56,395 nt of DNA from Thermotogota bacterium (GTDB lineage Bacteria > Thermotogota > Thermotogae > Thermotogales > Fervidobacteriaceae). The stretch lies in contig JAUQPP010000005.1 of assembly GCA_030550315.1 (NCBI GenBank), positions 1-56,395 on the forward strand, read 5' to 3'. The translations under genes were made by a program, and so were the position numbers. Each line of letters opens with the position of its first letter. Within the stretch, counting starts at the first letter, position 1. The notes under the pieces were generated by a model, which was not told the DNA's origin, made no database searches, and saw only the letters and a program-made list of their open reading frames with translations. This document shows positions 26,188-34,193 of this stretch, in pieces.

Positions 26188-26875
26188 AAAGGAAATTCGG
26201 GAAATTAAAGTGCTTGATAGGGGTTTTGTAAGACTGGTAGATGCCATGGGTGATGATTACACGGTCGTGCGGGCAGCGCGCGTATCGTACGGCCAAGGTT
26301 TAAAAACCCCGGAACGTGACAAAGCACTTATCATGTACCTTATGGAGCACAAGCACGAAACACCTTTTGAGCATATCGTCTTTACCTTCCACGTTAAAGC
26401 ACCGATATTTGTTGCGAGGCAGTGGTTTAGGCATCGTATAGGTTCTTTCAATGAGATAAGCCAAAGGTATACGGAAATTAAAGAGGAAGAGTTTTATTTG
26501 CCAGAAAACATTCGTGTGAACGTACCCGAAGATCGACAAAAAGCTGTGGAAATTGAAGATGAGCAACTTTTAAATCTTGTAAGGGAAAGGCTTAGTAGTA
26601 CTTTTGAAAATCTGTACAGAGTATACAAAGAATTGCTAGAACTTGGTGTGGCCCGTGAGCTTGCTCGAATTGTGTTACCATTGTCGACCTACACGCAATT
26701 CTATTGGACTGTCAATGCGCGGAGTTTAATGAACTTTTTGAGCTTGAGAGCGGATTCACACGCGCAGTGGGAAATTCAACGCTACGCGCTGGCCATCGCG
26801 CAGATTTTCAAGGAGCGTTGCCCTTGGACGTATGAAGCGTTTGTAAGATTTAGCTATCGAGGTGACCTTCTGTGA
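26174..26875 (+). CDS. thyX: Flavin-dependent thymidylate synthase
   Basis: ThyX makes dTMP from dUMP using FAD, NADPH and methylene-tetrahydrofolate. The 233-residue protein contains the diagnostic RHRxxSxNExSxR motif as [13 protein letters not shown], together with [23 protein letters not shown] and the C-terminal [23 protein letters not shown] segment. The start is uncertain: tandem GTG codons at 26174 and 26177 lack a clear ribosome site, and GTG further in (at the V of KVLDRGF) would still keep the domain. It overlaps rnhB by 14 nt. folD, which interconverts its folate cofactor, lies two genes downstream. Confidence 0.95.
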   Translation: MVESEKEIREIKVLDRGFVRLVDAMGDDYTVVRAARVSYGQGLKTPERDKALIMYLMEHKHETPFEHIVFTFHVKAPIFVARQWFRHRIGSFNEISQRYTEIKEEEFYLPENIRVNVPEDRQKAVEIEDEQLLNLVRERLSSTFENLYRVYKELLELGVARELARIVLPLSTYTQFYWTVNARSLMNFLSLRADSHAQWEIQRYALAIAQIFKERCPWTYEAFVRFSYRGDLL

Positions 26876-27231
26876 AGTTGATCGACGTCTTAAGGTTGGT
26901 TGATGGTGAGATTGTTGTTGGGGCTGATAGGGCTGATGTGGTGGACATAGAGATAGAAAAGGTGGCAGCTTCAGATTTAATGAGCGACGTCCTAGCTTTA
27001 TCCGAACCAGGCTCGCTACTGGTCACGGGTCTTGCCACACCTCAATGCGTGAGAACAGCGGGGGTTGTGGGAATTCCAGTGGTACTTATCGTGAGGAACA
27101 GGGACATTATGCCCGAAACGAAGACTGCAGCGGAACTCTCAGGTGTTGTCTTATGCGTTACAAAGAAAGGCATGTACGAAGTTTGCGGAATACTATACCA
27201 GGCAGGATTAAAACCTGTCTTTCAAGGATAA
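26872..27231 (+). CDS. DRTGG-like domain protein
   Basis: The 119-residue protein resembles stand-alone DRTGG-like domains: [21 protein letters not shown] followed by a small-residue sheet ([12 protein letters not shown]) and [18 protein letters not shown] (quoted as separate pieces near residues 33-105). Such small proteins occur in anaerobes, sometimes beside hydrogenase genes, but their biochemical role is not established. GTG at 26872 has GAGGTGA upstream and overlaps the thyX stop by 4 nt (GTGA), so it is translated together with thyX. Confidence 0.7.
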   Translation: MKLIDVLRLVDGEIVVGADRADVVDIEIEKVAASDLMSDVLALSEPGSLLVTGLATPQCVRTAGVVGIPVVLIVRNRDIMPETKTAAELSGVVLCVTKKGMYEVCGILYQAGLKPVFQG

Positions 27232-27267
27232 GTTTGTACCTCAGGATGCGTTGGGAGGAAAACGGCC

Positions 27268-28092
27268 ATGTTTGTGAATGTGGAACCACTTTACGCGTCA
27301 ATAGTCGAGGATGTGCGAACACGTGTGTCAAATTTGCCGAGGCCTCCGAAATTGGCGGTGGTCACGTTTCAACCGGACCCATCAACCCAAAGTTACCTGA
27401 AGAGCCAGGAGAAAATGGCTAAAAGACTCGGGATTGAATACGCAGTTTTTGAGGTTCCAAAGGTAACGGAATTAAAGCAGATTCTTTCAAAGCTTTCAAC
27501 GGACATCAACATCGATGGTATACTCCTCACACACCCGTTGCCAAATGGTGTTTCCGAGTTTGAACTTGTTTCTTTAATCTCGCCGGAAAAGGATGTTGAG
27601 GGTCGTAATCCCCACAGTCTCGGTAGCCTTATGTACGACGCATTTGCGTTTGCACCGTGCACAGCCGAGGCAGTTGTTAGGATTATTAAATATCTGACAG
27701 AACCTGCAGGAAAGCGGGTTGTCATAGTTGGTAGGAGCGTAACAGTGGGAAAACCTGTTGCCATGCTCCTTGCTCAAAAGGGTGTGGATGCGACAGTTAC
27801 AATCTGCCACTCACGTACGCCTGACATTCAGTTGATTACGAAGGAAGCGGATATCGTTGTGGTGGCGATCGGTAAGGCTAAGCACTTAACGAAAGAATAC
27901 TTTAAACCTGGAGCGCTTGTTGTCGATGTCGGAATCAACGTGGAGGAAAACGAGATAGTTGGTGACGTTGAACCATCGGTTGCGGAAATTTGTGAGTTAA
28001 CGCCAGTACCGGGTGGTGTGGGAAAGATTACGACCGTTGTGTTGATGGAACATGTTGTGAAGGCCGCTGAAAGAAGAATATTGGGAAAATGA
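27268..28092 (+). CDS. folD: Methylene-THF dehydrogenase/methenyl-THF cyclohydrolase
   Basis: FolD oxidises methylene-tetrahydrofolate and hydrolyses methenyl-tetrahydrofolate. The 274-residue protein shows SYLKSQEKMAKRLGI (42-56), GILLTHPLP, SPEKDVEGRNP, the Rossmann motif VVIVGRSVTVGKP, VVVAIGKAK, VDVGIN and TPVPGGVGKITTVVLMEH. The YxxxK lysine needed for cyclohydrolase chemistry is Gln47 here (Tyr43-x3-Gln47), so the cyclohydrolase step may be weak or lost; I recall a similar SYLKSQ in T. maritima FolD. ATG at 27268 follows GGGAGG by about 10 nt. The nearby thyX uses the same folate pool. Confidence 0.95.
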   Translation: MFVNVEPLYASIVEDVRTRVSNLPRPPKLAVVTFQPDPSTQSYLKSQEKMAKRLGIEYAVFEVPKVTELKQILSKLSTDINIDGILLTHPLPNGVSEFELVSLISPEKDVEGRNPHSLGSLMYDAFAFAPCTAEAVVRIIKYLTEPAGKRVVIVGRSVTVGKPVAMLLAQKGVDATVTICHSRTPDIQLITKEADIVVVAIGKAKHLTKEYFKPGALVVDVGINVEENEIVGDVEPSVAEICELTPVPGGVGKITTVVLMEHVVKAAERRILGK

Positions 28093-28125
28093 TATTTCTT
28101 CAATTCAAAAAATGGAGGTGTAGGC

Positions 28126-28491
28126 ATGAGACTTATTTACGCGGGAGTTCCGGACTCGGGCGCGCAGGGTACGGCAGCCTCAGGAGGAGCAGGTGCTATG
28201 TTGCAGCTGCTCATAATGATGCTCATTTTCTTCGCGATGATGTACTTTCTTGTTATACTTCCGCAGAGAAGACGGGAGAAAGAGTACAAACAGATGATAG
28301 AGAGCTTGAAAAAGGGTGACATAGTGATAACGACTGGAGGGATCGTTGGTAAAATTATAGATATTAGGAAGGACACGATAAAGATTAAGAGTTCAAACAC
28401 CACGGAAATAGAAGTGCACAAAGCTTATATTGCAAAAGTTGTACGCGAGAAGGAAGAGTCCAAAGAGGAGGAAAGCACTTCTTCGCAGTGA
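28126..28491 (+). CDS. yajC: Preprotein translocase subunit YajC
   Basis: YajC associates with SecDF in the inner membrane. The 121-residue protein has one membrane helix (MLQLLIMMLIFFAMMYFLVI) directly followed by LPQRRREKEYKQMIESLKKGD and DIVITTGGIVGKI, the family signature. The C-terminus is acidic and low in complexity (KEESKEEES). The N-terminal part is glycine- and alanine-rich. ATG at 28126 has GGAGGTG upstream. It begins the yajC-secD-secF cluster. Confidence 0.95.
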   Translation: MRLIYAGVPDSGAQGTAASGGAGAMLQLLIMMLIFFAMMYFLVILPQRRREKEYKQMIESLKKGDIVITTGGIVGKIIDIRKDTIKIKSSNTTEIEVHKAYIAKVVREKEESKEEESTSSQ

Positions 28492-28531
28492 AAGCAGTAT
28501 TTGGAATATACTTTAGGGGAGGGTTTTGTGA

Positions 28532-29956
28532 ATGCGCGGTGACAGGGCAAGACTCATAGTGTCCTTAGCTCTTTTGGTTGCAGCAGTCGTTGCGATGCTG
28601 TTGCCTGGCGGAAAACCAGCGAAAGGTTTAGCAAAGCTTTTCAGCAGGCTCAAACTTGGCCTGGACCTCAGCGGCGGTGTACGCTTGGAGTACCGTGTGG
28701 AGATCGATAAGTCGGCTGAAAATCCGAGTGCCGTTGTTGACGATGTCTGGACGGTTCTTCGCAACAGGCTGGACTCAGCTGGCTACACGGAAGCTGCTGT
28801 AAGAAAGAGCTTTAGGGAAGATAAGTCGTTCATCATTGTGGAAATACCGGAAGCAACAGATACAGCAGCAGCGGAAAAGCTTGTTGGCTCCACTGGTTTG
28901 CTTTGGTTCGGCCAGGCGATCGATGAGAGAGATTACAATCCTCTCGACAAGTCTGATGATGTCAACTTGGCTCTCAGGGAAGGTGGACAATGGTATCAGG
29001 ATAAAGATGGAAAGAAATGGTACCTCATAAAGAAAGAAATCAACAACAGGAAAGACCTGATACTTGTTGGTCCAAAAGTTGCCCAGGCTCTTCCAGAGAT
29101 TGATAGAAAAGGTGTGGCGAATTACGTTGTGTCGTTTACTCTCGACCGTGCATTTGTTGAAGTTTTCAAAAATATAACGAAGGAACTTTACGTTCCTGAA
29201 CAACTACTCAGCAACCCAACTCAAGTCCAGATAGCTGCGCGCAAGAGATTGGCCATCATCCTTGATGACAAAGTTCAGTTCGTCGGGTACGTAGTGAGCC
29301 CAATTGAAGATGGACGTGGGCAGATTAGGGGTAACTTTACGTTCGAGCAAGCGCGCGAGCTGGCTGCGATTCTCCGGAGCGGTGCATTACCGGCAAGGCT
29401 CGAAAAGGTCAGTGCGATTCTCATTTCGCCTTTGCTTGGAAAGGACGTACTTGAACAATCGCTCAGGGCAGGAATTATCGGTGCTATCACAGTCATGGTG
29501 TACATGATTCTCTTTTATGGAATCATGGGAATTGTTGCAGTGATTGGAATTTTCTACGCCTTGGCGGTTATTTTTGGCTACCTTTCCGGAACTGGCACCA
29601 TCCTCACACTCCCTGGTATTGCCGGTATTATTTTCACAATCGGAACACTCGTGGATGGTAACATAATCATTTACGAACGAATCAAAGAAGAAATCAGAAC
29701 TGGAAAGACCACGAAAGCAGCAATTGAAGTGGCGTTCTCCAGGTCATTCTGGACACTTTTCGATGCCAATCTAACCACGATCATTGCTGCACTTTTCCTC
29801 TATTACTTCGGTACGGGAACAATTAAGGGCTTCGCTATCACGACAATTGTTGGTATCTTTGCGGCAATGTTCATGAACCTGGTCTTCAGTAAAGTCATTC
29901 TCGATGGAGTTTCCGACCTTATCAGAGTCAAGAAATTAGGGGGTGCCCAGAGATGA
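28532..29956 (+). CDS. secD: Protein translocase subunit SecD
   Basis: SecD works with SecF as a cation-driven motor that helps pull exported proteins across the membrane. The 474-residue protein has an N-terminal helix (LIVSLALLVAAVVAMLLP), the hallmark LKLGLDLSGGVRLEY, a large periplasmic domain, and a C-terminal six-helix block with SLLGKDVLEQSLRAG-like (ISPLLGKDVLEQSLRAG), GTLVDGNIIIYERIKEE and AFSRSFWTLFDANLTTIIA. ATG at 28532 has GGGGAGGG upstream. Its stop overlaps the secF start by 4 nt (ATGA). Confidence 0.97.
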   Translation: MRGDRARLIVSLALLVAAVVAMLLPGGKPAKGLAKLFSRLKLGLDLSGGVRLEYRVEIDKSAENPSAVVDDVWTVLRNRLDSAGYTEAAVRKSFREDKSFIIVEIPEATDTAAAEKLVGSTGLLWFGQAIDERDYNPLDKSDDVNLALREGGQWYQDKDGKKWYLIKKEINNRKDLILVGPKVAQALPEIDRKGVANYVVSFTLDRAFVEVFKNITKELYVPEQLLSNPTQVQIAARKRLAIILDDKVQFVGYVVSPIEDGRGQIRGNFTFEQARELAAILRSGALPARLEKVSAILISPLLGKDVLEQSLRAGIIGAITVMVYMILFYGIMGIVAVIGIFYALAVIFGYLSGTGTILTLPGIAGIIFTIGTLVDGNIIIYERIKEEIRTGKTTKAAIEVAFSRSFWTLFDANLTTIIAALFLYYFGTGTIKGFAITTIVGIFAAMFMNLVFSKVILDGVSDLIRVKKLGGAQR

Positions 29957-30849
29957 AGATAGATTTTGTCGGAAAAAGGTACTTCTTCATATCAGTTTCG
30001 CTAGTTTTAGTAGCCGTTTCTATCGTGAGCATCCTCGTTAGAGGCTTCAATTTTGGGTTGGAATTCCTTGGTGGAAGTGAGATAATTGTTAAGACGAGTC
30101 AAGCAATGAGCATTTCCGAAATCAGGGCGAAGGTCAAAAACGTAGCTCCAGAGTTTGAGAAGGCGAGAATCCTTGAGACAAGGGCAATGGGTGCAGGGGA
30201 TGAACATACTTATTCGATTGTGGTAGCTCCGAGAGATGAGAAGGGAAGATTACGAAACTATCAGCCAGATGAGAAGACAACGATCGCGTCCAAAATTGAA
30301 GAAGTGTTGAGGGCGAAAGTTGTCTCTTTCAGCGAAATAAGCGGAGAGGCTGCGGACGAGATAAAGAGTTTAACGTGGAAAGCGATAGTTTTCACACTAC
30401 TTGGAATACTCGTCTACGTTGCACTGAGGTTCAAGTTTGCGTTTGGTGTCGGTGCAATTCTTGCAATTGTTCATGATGTGATCATAACTTTGGGATTCTT
30501 TTCGATATTTGGAATTGAACTAAACGTGGCGGCTGTTGCGGCACTTTTGACACTCGTCGGTTACTCGGTTAACGACACCATCATCGTGTTTGACCGGATA
30601 AGAGAGTTCGGAAGGAAATTCAAAGGTAAAGATATGGCTTCGATCGTAAACGACAGTATAAACTCAGTTATAGTTAGGACGATCAACACCTCGTTGACGA
30701 CCTTCTTTGTTGTGTTGATGCTCTTACTGTTTGCAACTGGTAGTATCAAATCCTTTGCGTTTGGTATGACCGTTGGAGTTGTTGTCGGAACGTATTCATC
30801 AATTTTTATTGCTTCACCTGTTGTCATCAAATGGGTTAAGTCCATTTAA
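29953..30849 (+). CDS. secF: Protein translocase subunit SecF
   Basis: The 298-residue SecD partner starts with the first helix (YFFISVSLVLVAVSIVSIL) and the conserved FNFGLEFLGGSEI. The membrane block includes AILAIVHDVIITLGFFSI, LTLVGYSVNDTIIVFDRIRE and NTSLTTFFVVLMLLL. It is translationally coupled to secD by an ATGA overlap and the gene group ends at the terminator at 30883-30927. Confidence 0.97.
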   Translation: MKIDFVGKRYFFISVSLVLVAVSIVSILVRGFNFGLEFLGGSEIIVKTSQAMSISEIRAKVKNVAPEFEKARILETRAMGAGDEHTYSIVVAPRDEKGRLRNYQPDEKTTIASKIEEVLRAKVVSFSEISGEAADEIKSLTWKAIVFTLLGILVYVALRFKFAFGVGAILAIVHDVIITLGFFSIFGIELNVAAVAALLTLVGYSVNDTIIVFDRIREFGRKFKGKDMASIVNDSINSVIVRTINTSLTTFFVVLMLLLFATGSIKSFAFGMTVGVVVGTYSSIFIASPVVIKWVKSI

Positions 30850-30882
30850 TAGACTCAAGAAAACTATCGCACACTTTGAAGG

Positions 30883-30927
30883 AGGACACCGCCTGGCGTT
30901 TGGAGTAGCTGGCGGGTCCTGTTTTTT
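30883..30927 (+). terminator. Rho-independent terminator after secF
   Basis: AGGAC-CCGCC on the left (with one bulged A, 30883-30893) pairs with GGCGGGTCCT (30911-30920), followed by GTTTTTT. It separates secF from the pyrophosphatase gene. Confidence 0.85.
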
Positions 30928-30978
30928 ATCCTGAAGGGCTCTTAAGTGTTCAACACTGATAAAAGGGAGGTGTTTTCG

Positions 30979-32922
30979 TTGGTGTTACTTATAATCTCGC
31001 TTACTGCGGGTTTTGCCACTTTACTGTACCTAACACTCGCAGTTTTGGATAAAAGTCCTGGTGACGAGAGAATGGAAAAGCTGTCGCGTATAATCCAGCG
31101 TGGTGCAAGGTCGTTCCTTTTTCAGGAGTACGTCGTATTCTTTCCTATAGTGCTCGCACTTGCAATTTTATTCTTTTTGACAATGGGCTACAAATCGGCC
31201 ATCTCCTTTATCATTGGTTCCGTATTCTCCGTGCTCTCCGGCTTCTTTGGGATGACCATTGCAACCAAGTCCAACGCGCGCACCGCGTGGGGAGCAATGA
31301 AAGGTGTCGGCGAGGCGCTCGACATAGCATTCTCCGGTGGTGCGGTGATGGGACTTACAGTCTCTGTTTTAGGATTACTGGGTCTTTTTACCGTTTACAA
31401 ATCTTTCGGTTTAGAGGCTGTTAGTTTCTACTCTCTTGGTGCGTCTTTTGTTGCTCTCTTTGCAAGAGTAGGTGGAGGAATTTACACGAAAGCGGCGGAC
31501 GTGGGTGCCGACATTGTTGGTAAGGTGGAGGCAAACCTGCCCGAAGATGATCCGCGAAATCCAGCTGTCATCGCGGATAACGTTGGGGACAACGTTGGGG
31601 ACGTTGCCGGCATGGGAGCTGACCTCTACGAATCTTACGTTGGTTCCATATTCTCCGCGATATCGTTAGGTCACGTAATCCTTGGTCAACGCGGAATTGG
31701 CAACACGCTTTCCATAGTTTCGTTCGGTTTGATCGCTTCTATCATAGGAATCGTATTTGTCAAAGTACTTTCGAAGTTGAACGTGGAACCGGCCGTTGCG
31801 TTGAGAAGTGGTACGATAATCTCGAGTACTGTGTTCTTGATACTGTCGTTCGCTTTTTCCTTTGTGGAGAAAGATCTTAAACTCTTTTGGACCGTTCTTA
31901 TCGGTAACATAGTCGGCGTCTTGATAGGCCTTATAACTGAGTGGTACACATCAGGCAAGCGAGTCGAAAAGCTAGCACATTCGGCTGCCATGGGGCCGGC
32001 TAACGTGATCATCAGTGGTACGGCACTTGGGATGGAATCTACCGCAATGATAACGATTTTAATCGCAATCGGAACCTTGCTTTCTTACAAAATCAACCAG
32101 CTCTACGGTATTGCCATCGCTGGTGTAGGAATGCTCGCCACTTTGGCTATGAACCTTTCGGTTGACGCCTATGGTCCAATAGCGGATAACGCCGGTGGTA
32201 TTGCACAAATGGCTGGCCTTGAAAAACACGTGCGAGAAATAACCGACAAGCTTGATGCACTCGGTAACACAACAGCGGCAATGGGAAAGGGATTTGCAAT
32301 CGGTTCCGCGGCACTCACCGCAATCGCGTTGTTTGCGAACTTTGGTGCAACAGCGCGCGTTGAACAGGTCTTGCTTAGGGATCCAAGTACATTCATTGGA
32401 GCGTTGATAGGTTCGATGTTAACTTTTTACTTCTCCGCGCTTACGATGAACGCTGTTGGTGATGCTGCAAACGATATGGTGGAAGAAATAAGAAGACAAA
32501 TTCGTGAGATTCCCGGCATACTTCTGGGCACAGCCGAACCTGATTACGAAAGCTGTATTCGCATTGCCACAAAGGGTGCGCTTAAGAGAATGGTTACTCC
32601 CGCATTGCTTGCAATAATTTCACCGATTGTGCTTATGAAATTCCTTGGCGTTCAAGCTGTTGCGGGACTTCTCATTGGATCTACGGTATCCGGTGTCGCA
32701 CTTGCGATCTTCATGGCGAACTCTGGAGGTGCGTGGGACAACGCGAAAAAATACGTTGAGGAAGGTCATCTGGGTGGCAAAGGTTCGTTCACACACAAGG
32801 CCACAGTTGTTGGAGACACCGTTGGAGATCCTTTTAAGGACACCGCTGGTCCGTCTCTCAACATTCTCATCAAACTCATGGCTATCACCGCGATAGTTTT
32901 TTACCATTTGGCTGGAAAATGA
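30979..32922 (+). CDS. hppA: Membrane-bound ion-pumping pyrophosphatase (K+-dependent type)
   Basis: This integral membrane enzyme couples pyrophosphate hydrolysis to Na+ or H+ pumping. The 647-residue protein has the catalytic blocks VGGGIYTKAADVGADIVGKV, NLPEDDPRNPAVIADNVGDN with VGDVAGMGADLYES, SVDAYGPIADNAGGIAQM and ANSGGAWDNAKKYVE plus GDTVGDPFKDTAGPS. The GNTTAA sequence has Ala where K+-independent enzymes have Lys, indicating a K+-dependent enzyme. Whether it pumps Na+ or H+ cannot be decided from this. TTG at 30979 follows GGGAGGTG by 6-8 nt; the frame opening at 30946 runs through that site. The next gene, a PFK homologue, is 38 nt downstream. Confidence 0.95.
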   Translation: MVLLIISLTAGFATLLYLTLAVLDKSPGDERMEKLSRIIQRGARSFLFQEYVVFFPIVLALAILFFLTMGYKSAISFIIGSVFSVLSGFFGMTIATKSNARTAWGAMKGVGEALDIAFSGGAVMGLTVSVLGLLGLFTVYKSFGLEAVSFYSLGASFVALFARVGGGIYTKAADVGADIVGKVEANLPEDDPRNPAVIADNVGDNVGDVAGMGADLYESYVGSIFSAISLGHVILGQRGIGNTLSIVSFGLIASIIGIVFVKVLSKLNVEPAVALRSGTIISSTVFLILSFAFSFVEKDLKLFWTVLIGNIVGVLIGLITEWYTSGKRVEKLAHSAAMGPANVIISGTALGMESTAMITILIAIGTLLSYKINQLYGIAIAGVGMLATLAMNLSVDAYGPIADNAGGIAQMAGLEKHVREITDKLDALGNTTAAMGKGFAIGSAALTAIALFANFGATARVEQVLLRDPSTFIGALIGSMLTFYFSALTMNAVGDAANDMVEEIRRQIREIPGILLGTAEPDYESCIRIATKGALKRMVTPALLAIISPIVLMKFLGVQAVAGLLIGSTVSGVALAIFMANSGGAWDNAKKYVEEGHLGGKGSFTHKATVVGDTVGDPFKDTAGPSLNILIKLMAITAIVFYHLAGK

Positions 32923-32960
32923 AAAGAATAAATTTTTCTTAGAAAGAGGGGGGTAAAGTC

Positions 32961-33962
32961 ATGCGTAGAATAGGTGTCCTCTCGGTTGGAAACGACTGTC
33001 CCGGGTTGAATGCTGCGATAAGGTCAATAGTTGTTAACGCGATCGAGCGTGAAATCGAAGTCATGGGAATTCACGACGGGTTCGAGGGACTGAAAAACGA
33101 TAAGGTGGACATACTCGTTAGAAACAACGTTTCAGGAATCCTCCACCAGGGAGGTACGATACTTGGGACATCATTACAGATACCTGAGAAAGATGAAGAC
33201 CTAGTACTTGTGAAAAATAAAATCACCCAATATGGTATCTCCGGGCTCATCTTACTAGGCGGTAGACACGCTGTTAGGGCAGCGTTGAACCTTCAGAGAT
33301 ACGGTATACCCAGTATCATCGTCCCTGCAACAATAGACAACGATTTATCGTTTACGGATTTCTCGATAGGTTTCATCACCGCACTTGAGCATGTTACCCA
33401 AGCACTTGATATTATACACTCGACAGCGGAATCTCACCATAGAGTGATGATTGTTGAAACAATGGGAGCTCCAGGTGGGTGGCTCGCAACGTTCGGAGGA
33501 CTAGCTGGAGGTGCGGACTTTGTCATTACGAGTTCGGATGCTTTGGAACCGGAAGAACTCTTGAGGGTTATAAAACACAGGTACGAATCTGGAAAGAGAT
33601 TCTCAATCGTTGTCGTTGAATCCGGTGTGCAACTTCCTCAAGAAATTATCGATGAATGCAAATGTTCTTACGAAACCGACCCCGCCGAAGTGATAGGAAT
33701 ATACATTGGCAAGAAACTCAACTTGGAATGGAGATACACGAACCTTGGATACATCCAGCGAGGTGGAACACCCGCAGCTCTCGATAGAATAATTGCAACC
33801 CAGATGAGTGCAAGGGCTGTGGAACTTGTAAAAATGGGCAAGTTCTACCACGCTGTTGGTATCAAAGGATTTGTTGTAACCGAAGTGCCATACAGCGAAA
33901 CGCTTCTCAACGTAAGACCCGTTGATTACTACGCAAAGCAACTCGCAAAATTATTCTTCTGA
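32961..33962 (+). CDS. Divergent 6-phosphofructokinase family protein
   Basis: The 333-residue protein is clearly of the PfkA fold (IGVLSVGNDCPGLNAAIRS, VMGIHDGFEGL, GGTILGTS, PATIDNDLSFTDFSIGF, LGYIQRGGTPAALDR), and the catalytic TIDND aspartates are present (Asp126, Asp128). The nucleotide site is altered: GGDG becomes GGRH (Arg102-His103), GGD near residue 11 becomes GND, the Arg72 position is not Arg, and MGR becomes MGA. The PPi-dependent signature (Asp at 104, Lys at 124, E. coli numbering) is absent too: those residues are His and Ala. Substrate and donor are therefore open. ATG at 32961 has AGAGGGGGG upstream; it probably shares a transcript with hppA and ends at a terminator. Confidence 0.85.
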   Translation: MRRIGVLSVGNDCPGLNAAIRSIVVNAIEREIEVMGIHDGFEGLKNDKVDILVRNNVSGILHQGGTILGTSLQIPEKDEDLVLVKNKITQYGISGLILLGGRHAVRAALNLQRYGIPSIIVPATIDNDLSFTDFSIGFITALEHVTQALDIIHSTAESHHRVMIVETMGAPGGWLATFGGLAGGADFVITSSDALEPEELLRVIKHRYESGKRFSIVVVESGVQLPQEIIDECKCSYETDPAEVIGIYIGKKLNLEWRYTNLGYIQRGGTPAALDRIIATQMSARAVELVKMGKFYHAVGIKGFVVTEVPYSETLLNVRPVDYYAKQLAKLFF

Positions 33963-33996
33963 GATTCCTTACAAAAAACGCTAAAAACTGAACATG

Positions 33997-34029
33997 AAAA
34001 AAGAGGCCTACTACGGGCCTCTTTTTTTG
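33997..34029 (+). terminator. Rho-independent terminator after the PFK-family gene
   Basis: AAGAGGCC (34001-34008) pairs with GGCCTCTT (34016-34023) around a 7-nt loop, followed by TTTTTT and preceded by AAAA. Confidence 0.92.
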
Positions 34030-34122
34030 TTTTCCGTGATGTGCGAAGACGAAATACCTAAGTTTTTGATGTTAATCCCCGTTTTTCGTTGTTTTTGGGT
34101 TTCAGCGAAAACGAGATTCCCA

Positions 34123-34156
34123 TGTTATATTTATCATAGTGATTGGTAACGTTACC
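34123..34156 (+). promoter_or_regulatory. Extended -10 promoter with LacI-like operator
   Basis: TGT plus TATATT at 34123-34131 is an extended -10; the start would be near 34138. Directly downstream lies the perfect 12-bp palindrome GGTAACGTTACC (34145-34156) with a central CG, the pattern of LacI-family operators. A repressor here would block transcription of the sugar symporter. Confidence 0.65.
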
Positions 34157-34193
34157 GAAGATGAGCATAATTGAAAGACGAGGGGGATGCTCC

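Noticed and set aside
30841-30978. A fluoride or other riboswitch upstream of the pyrophosphatase
   Set aside because: The only structure seen is an ordinary terminator hairpin with a T-run after secF; the conserved fluoride-aptamer bases are not present.
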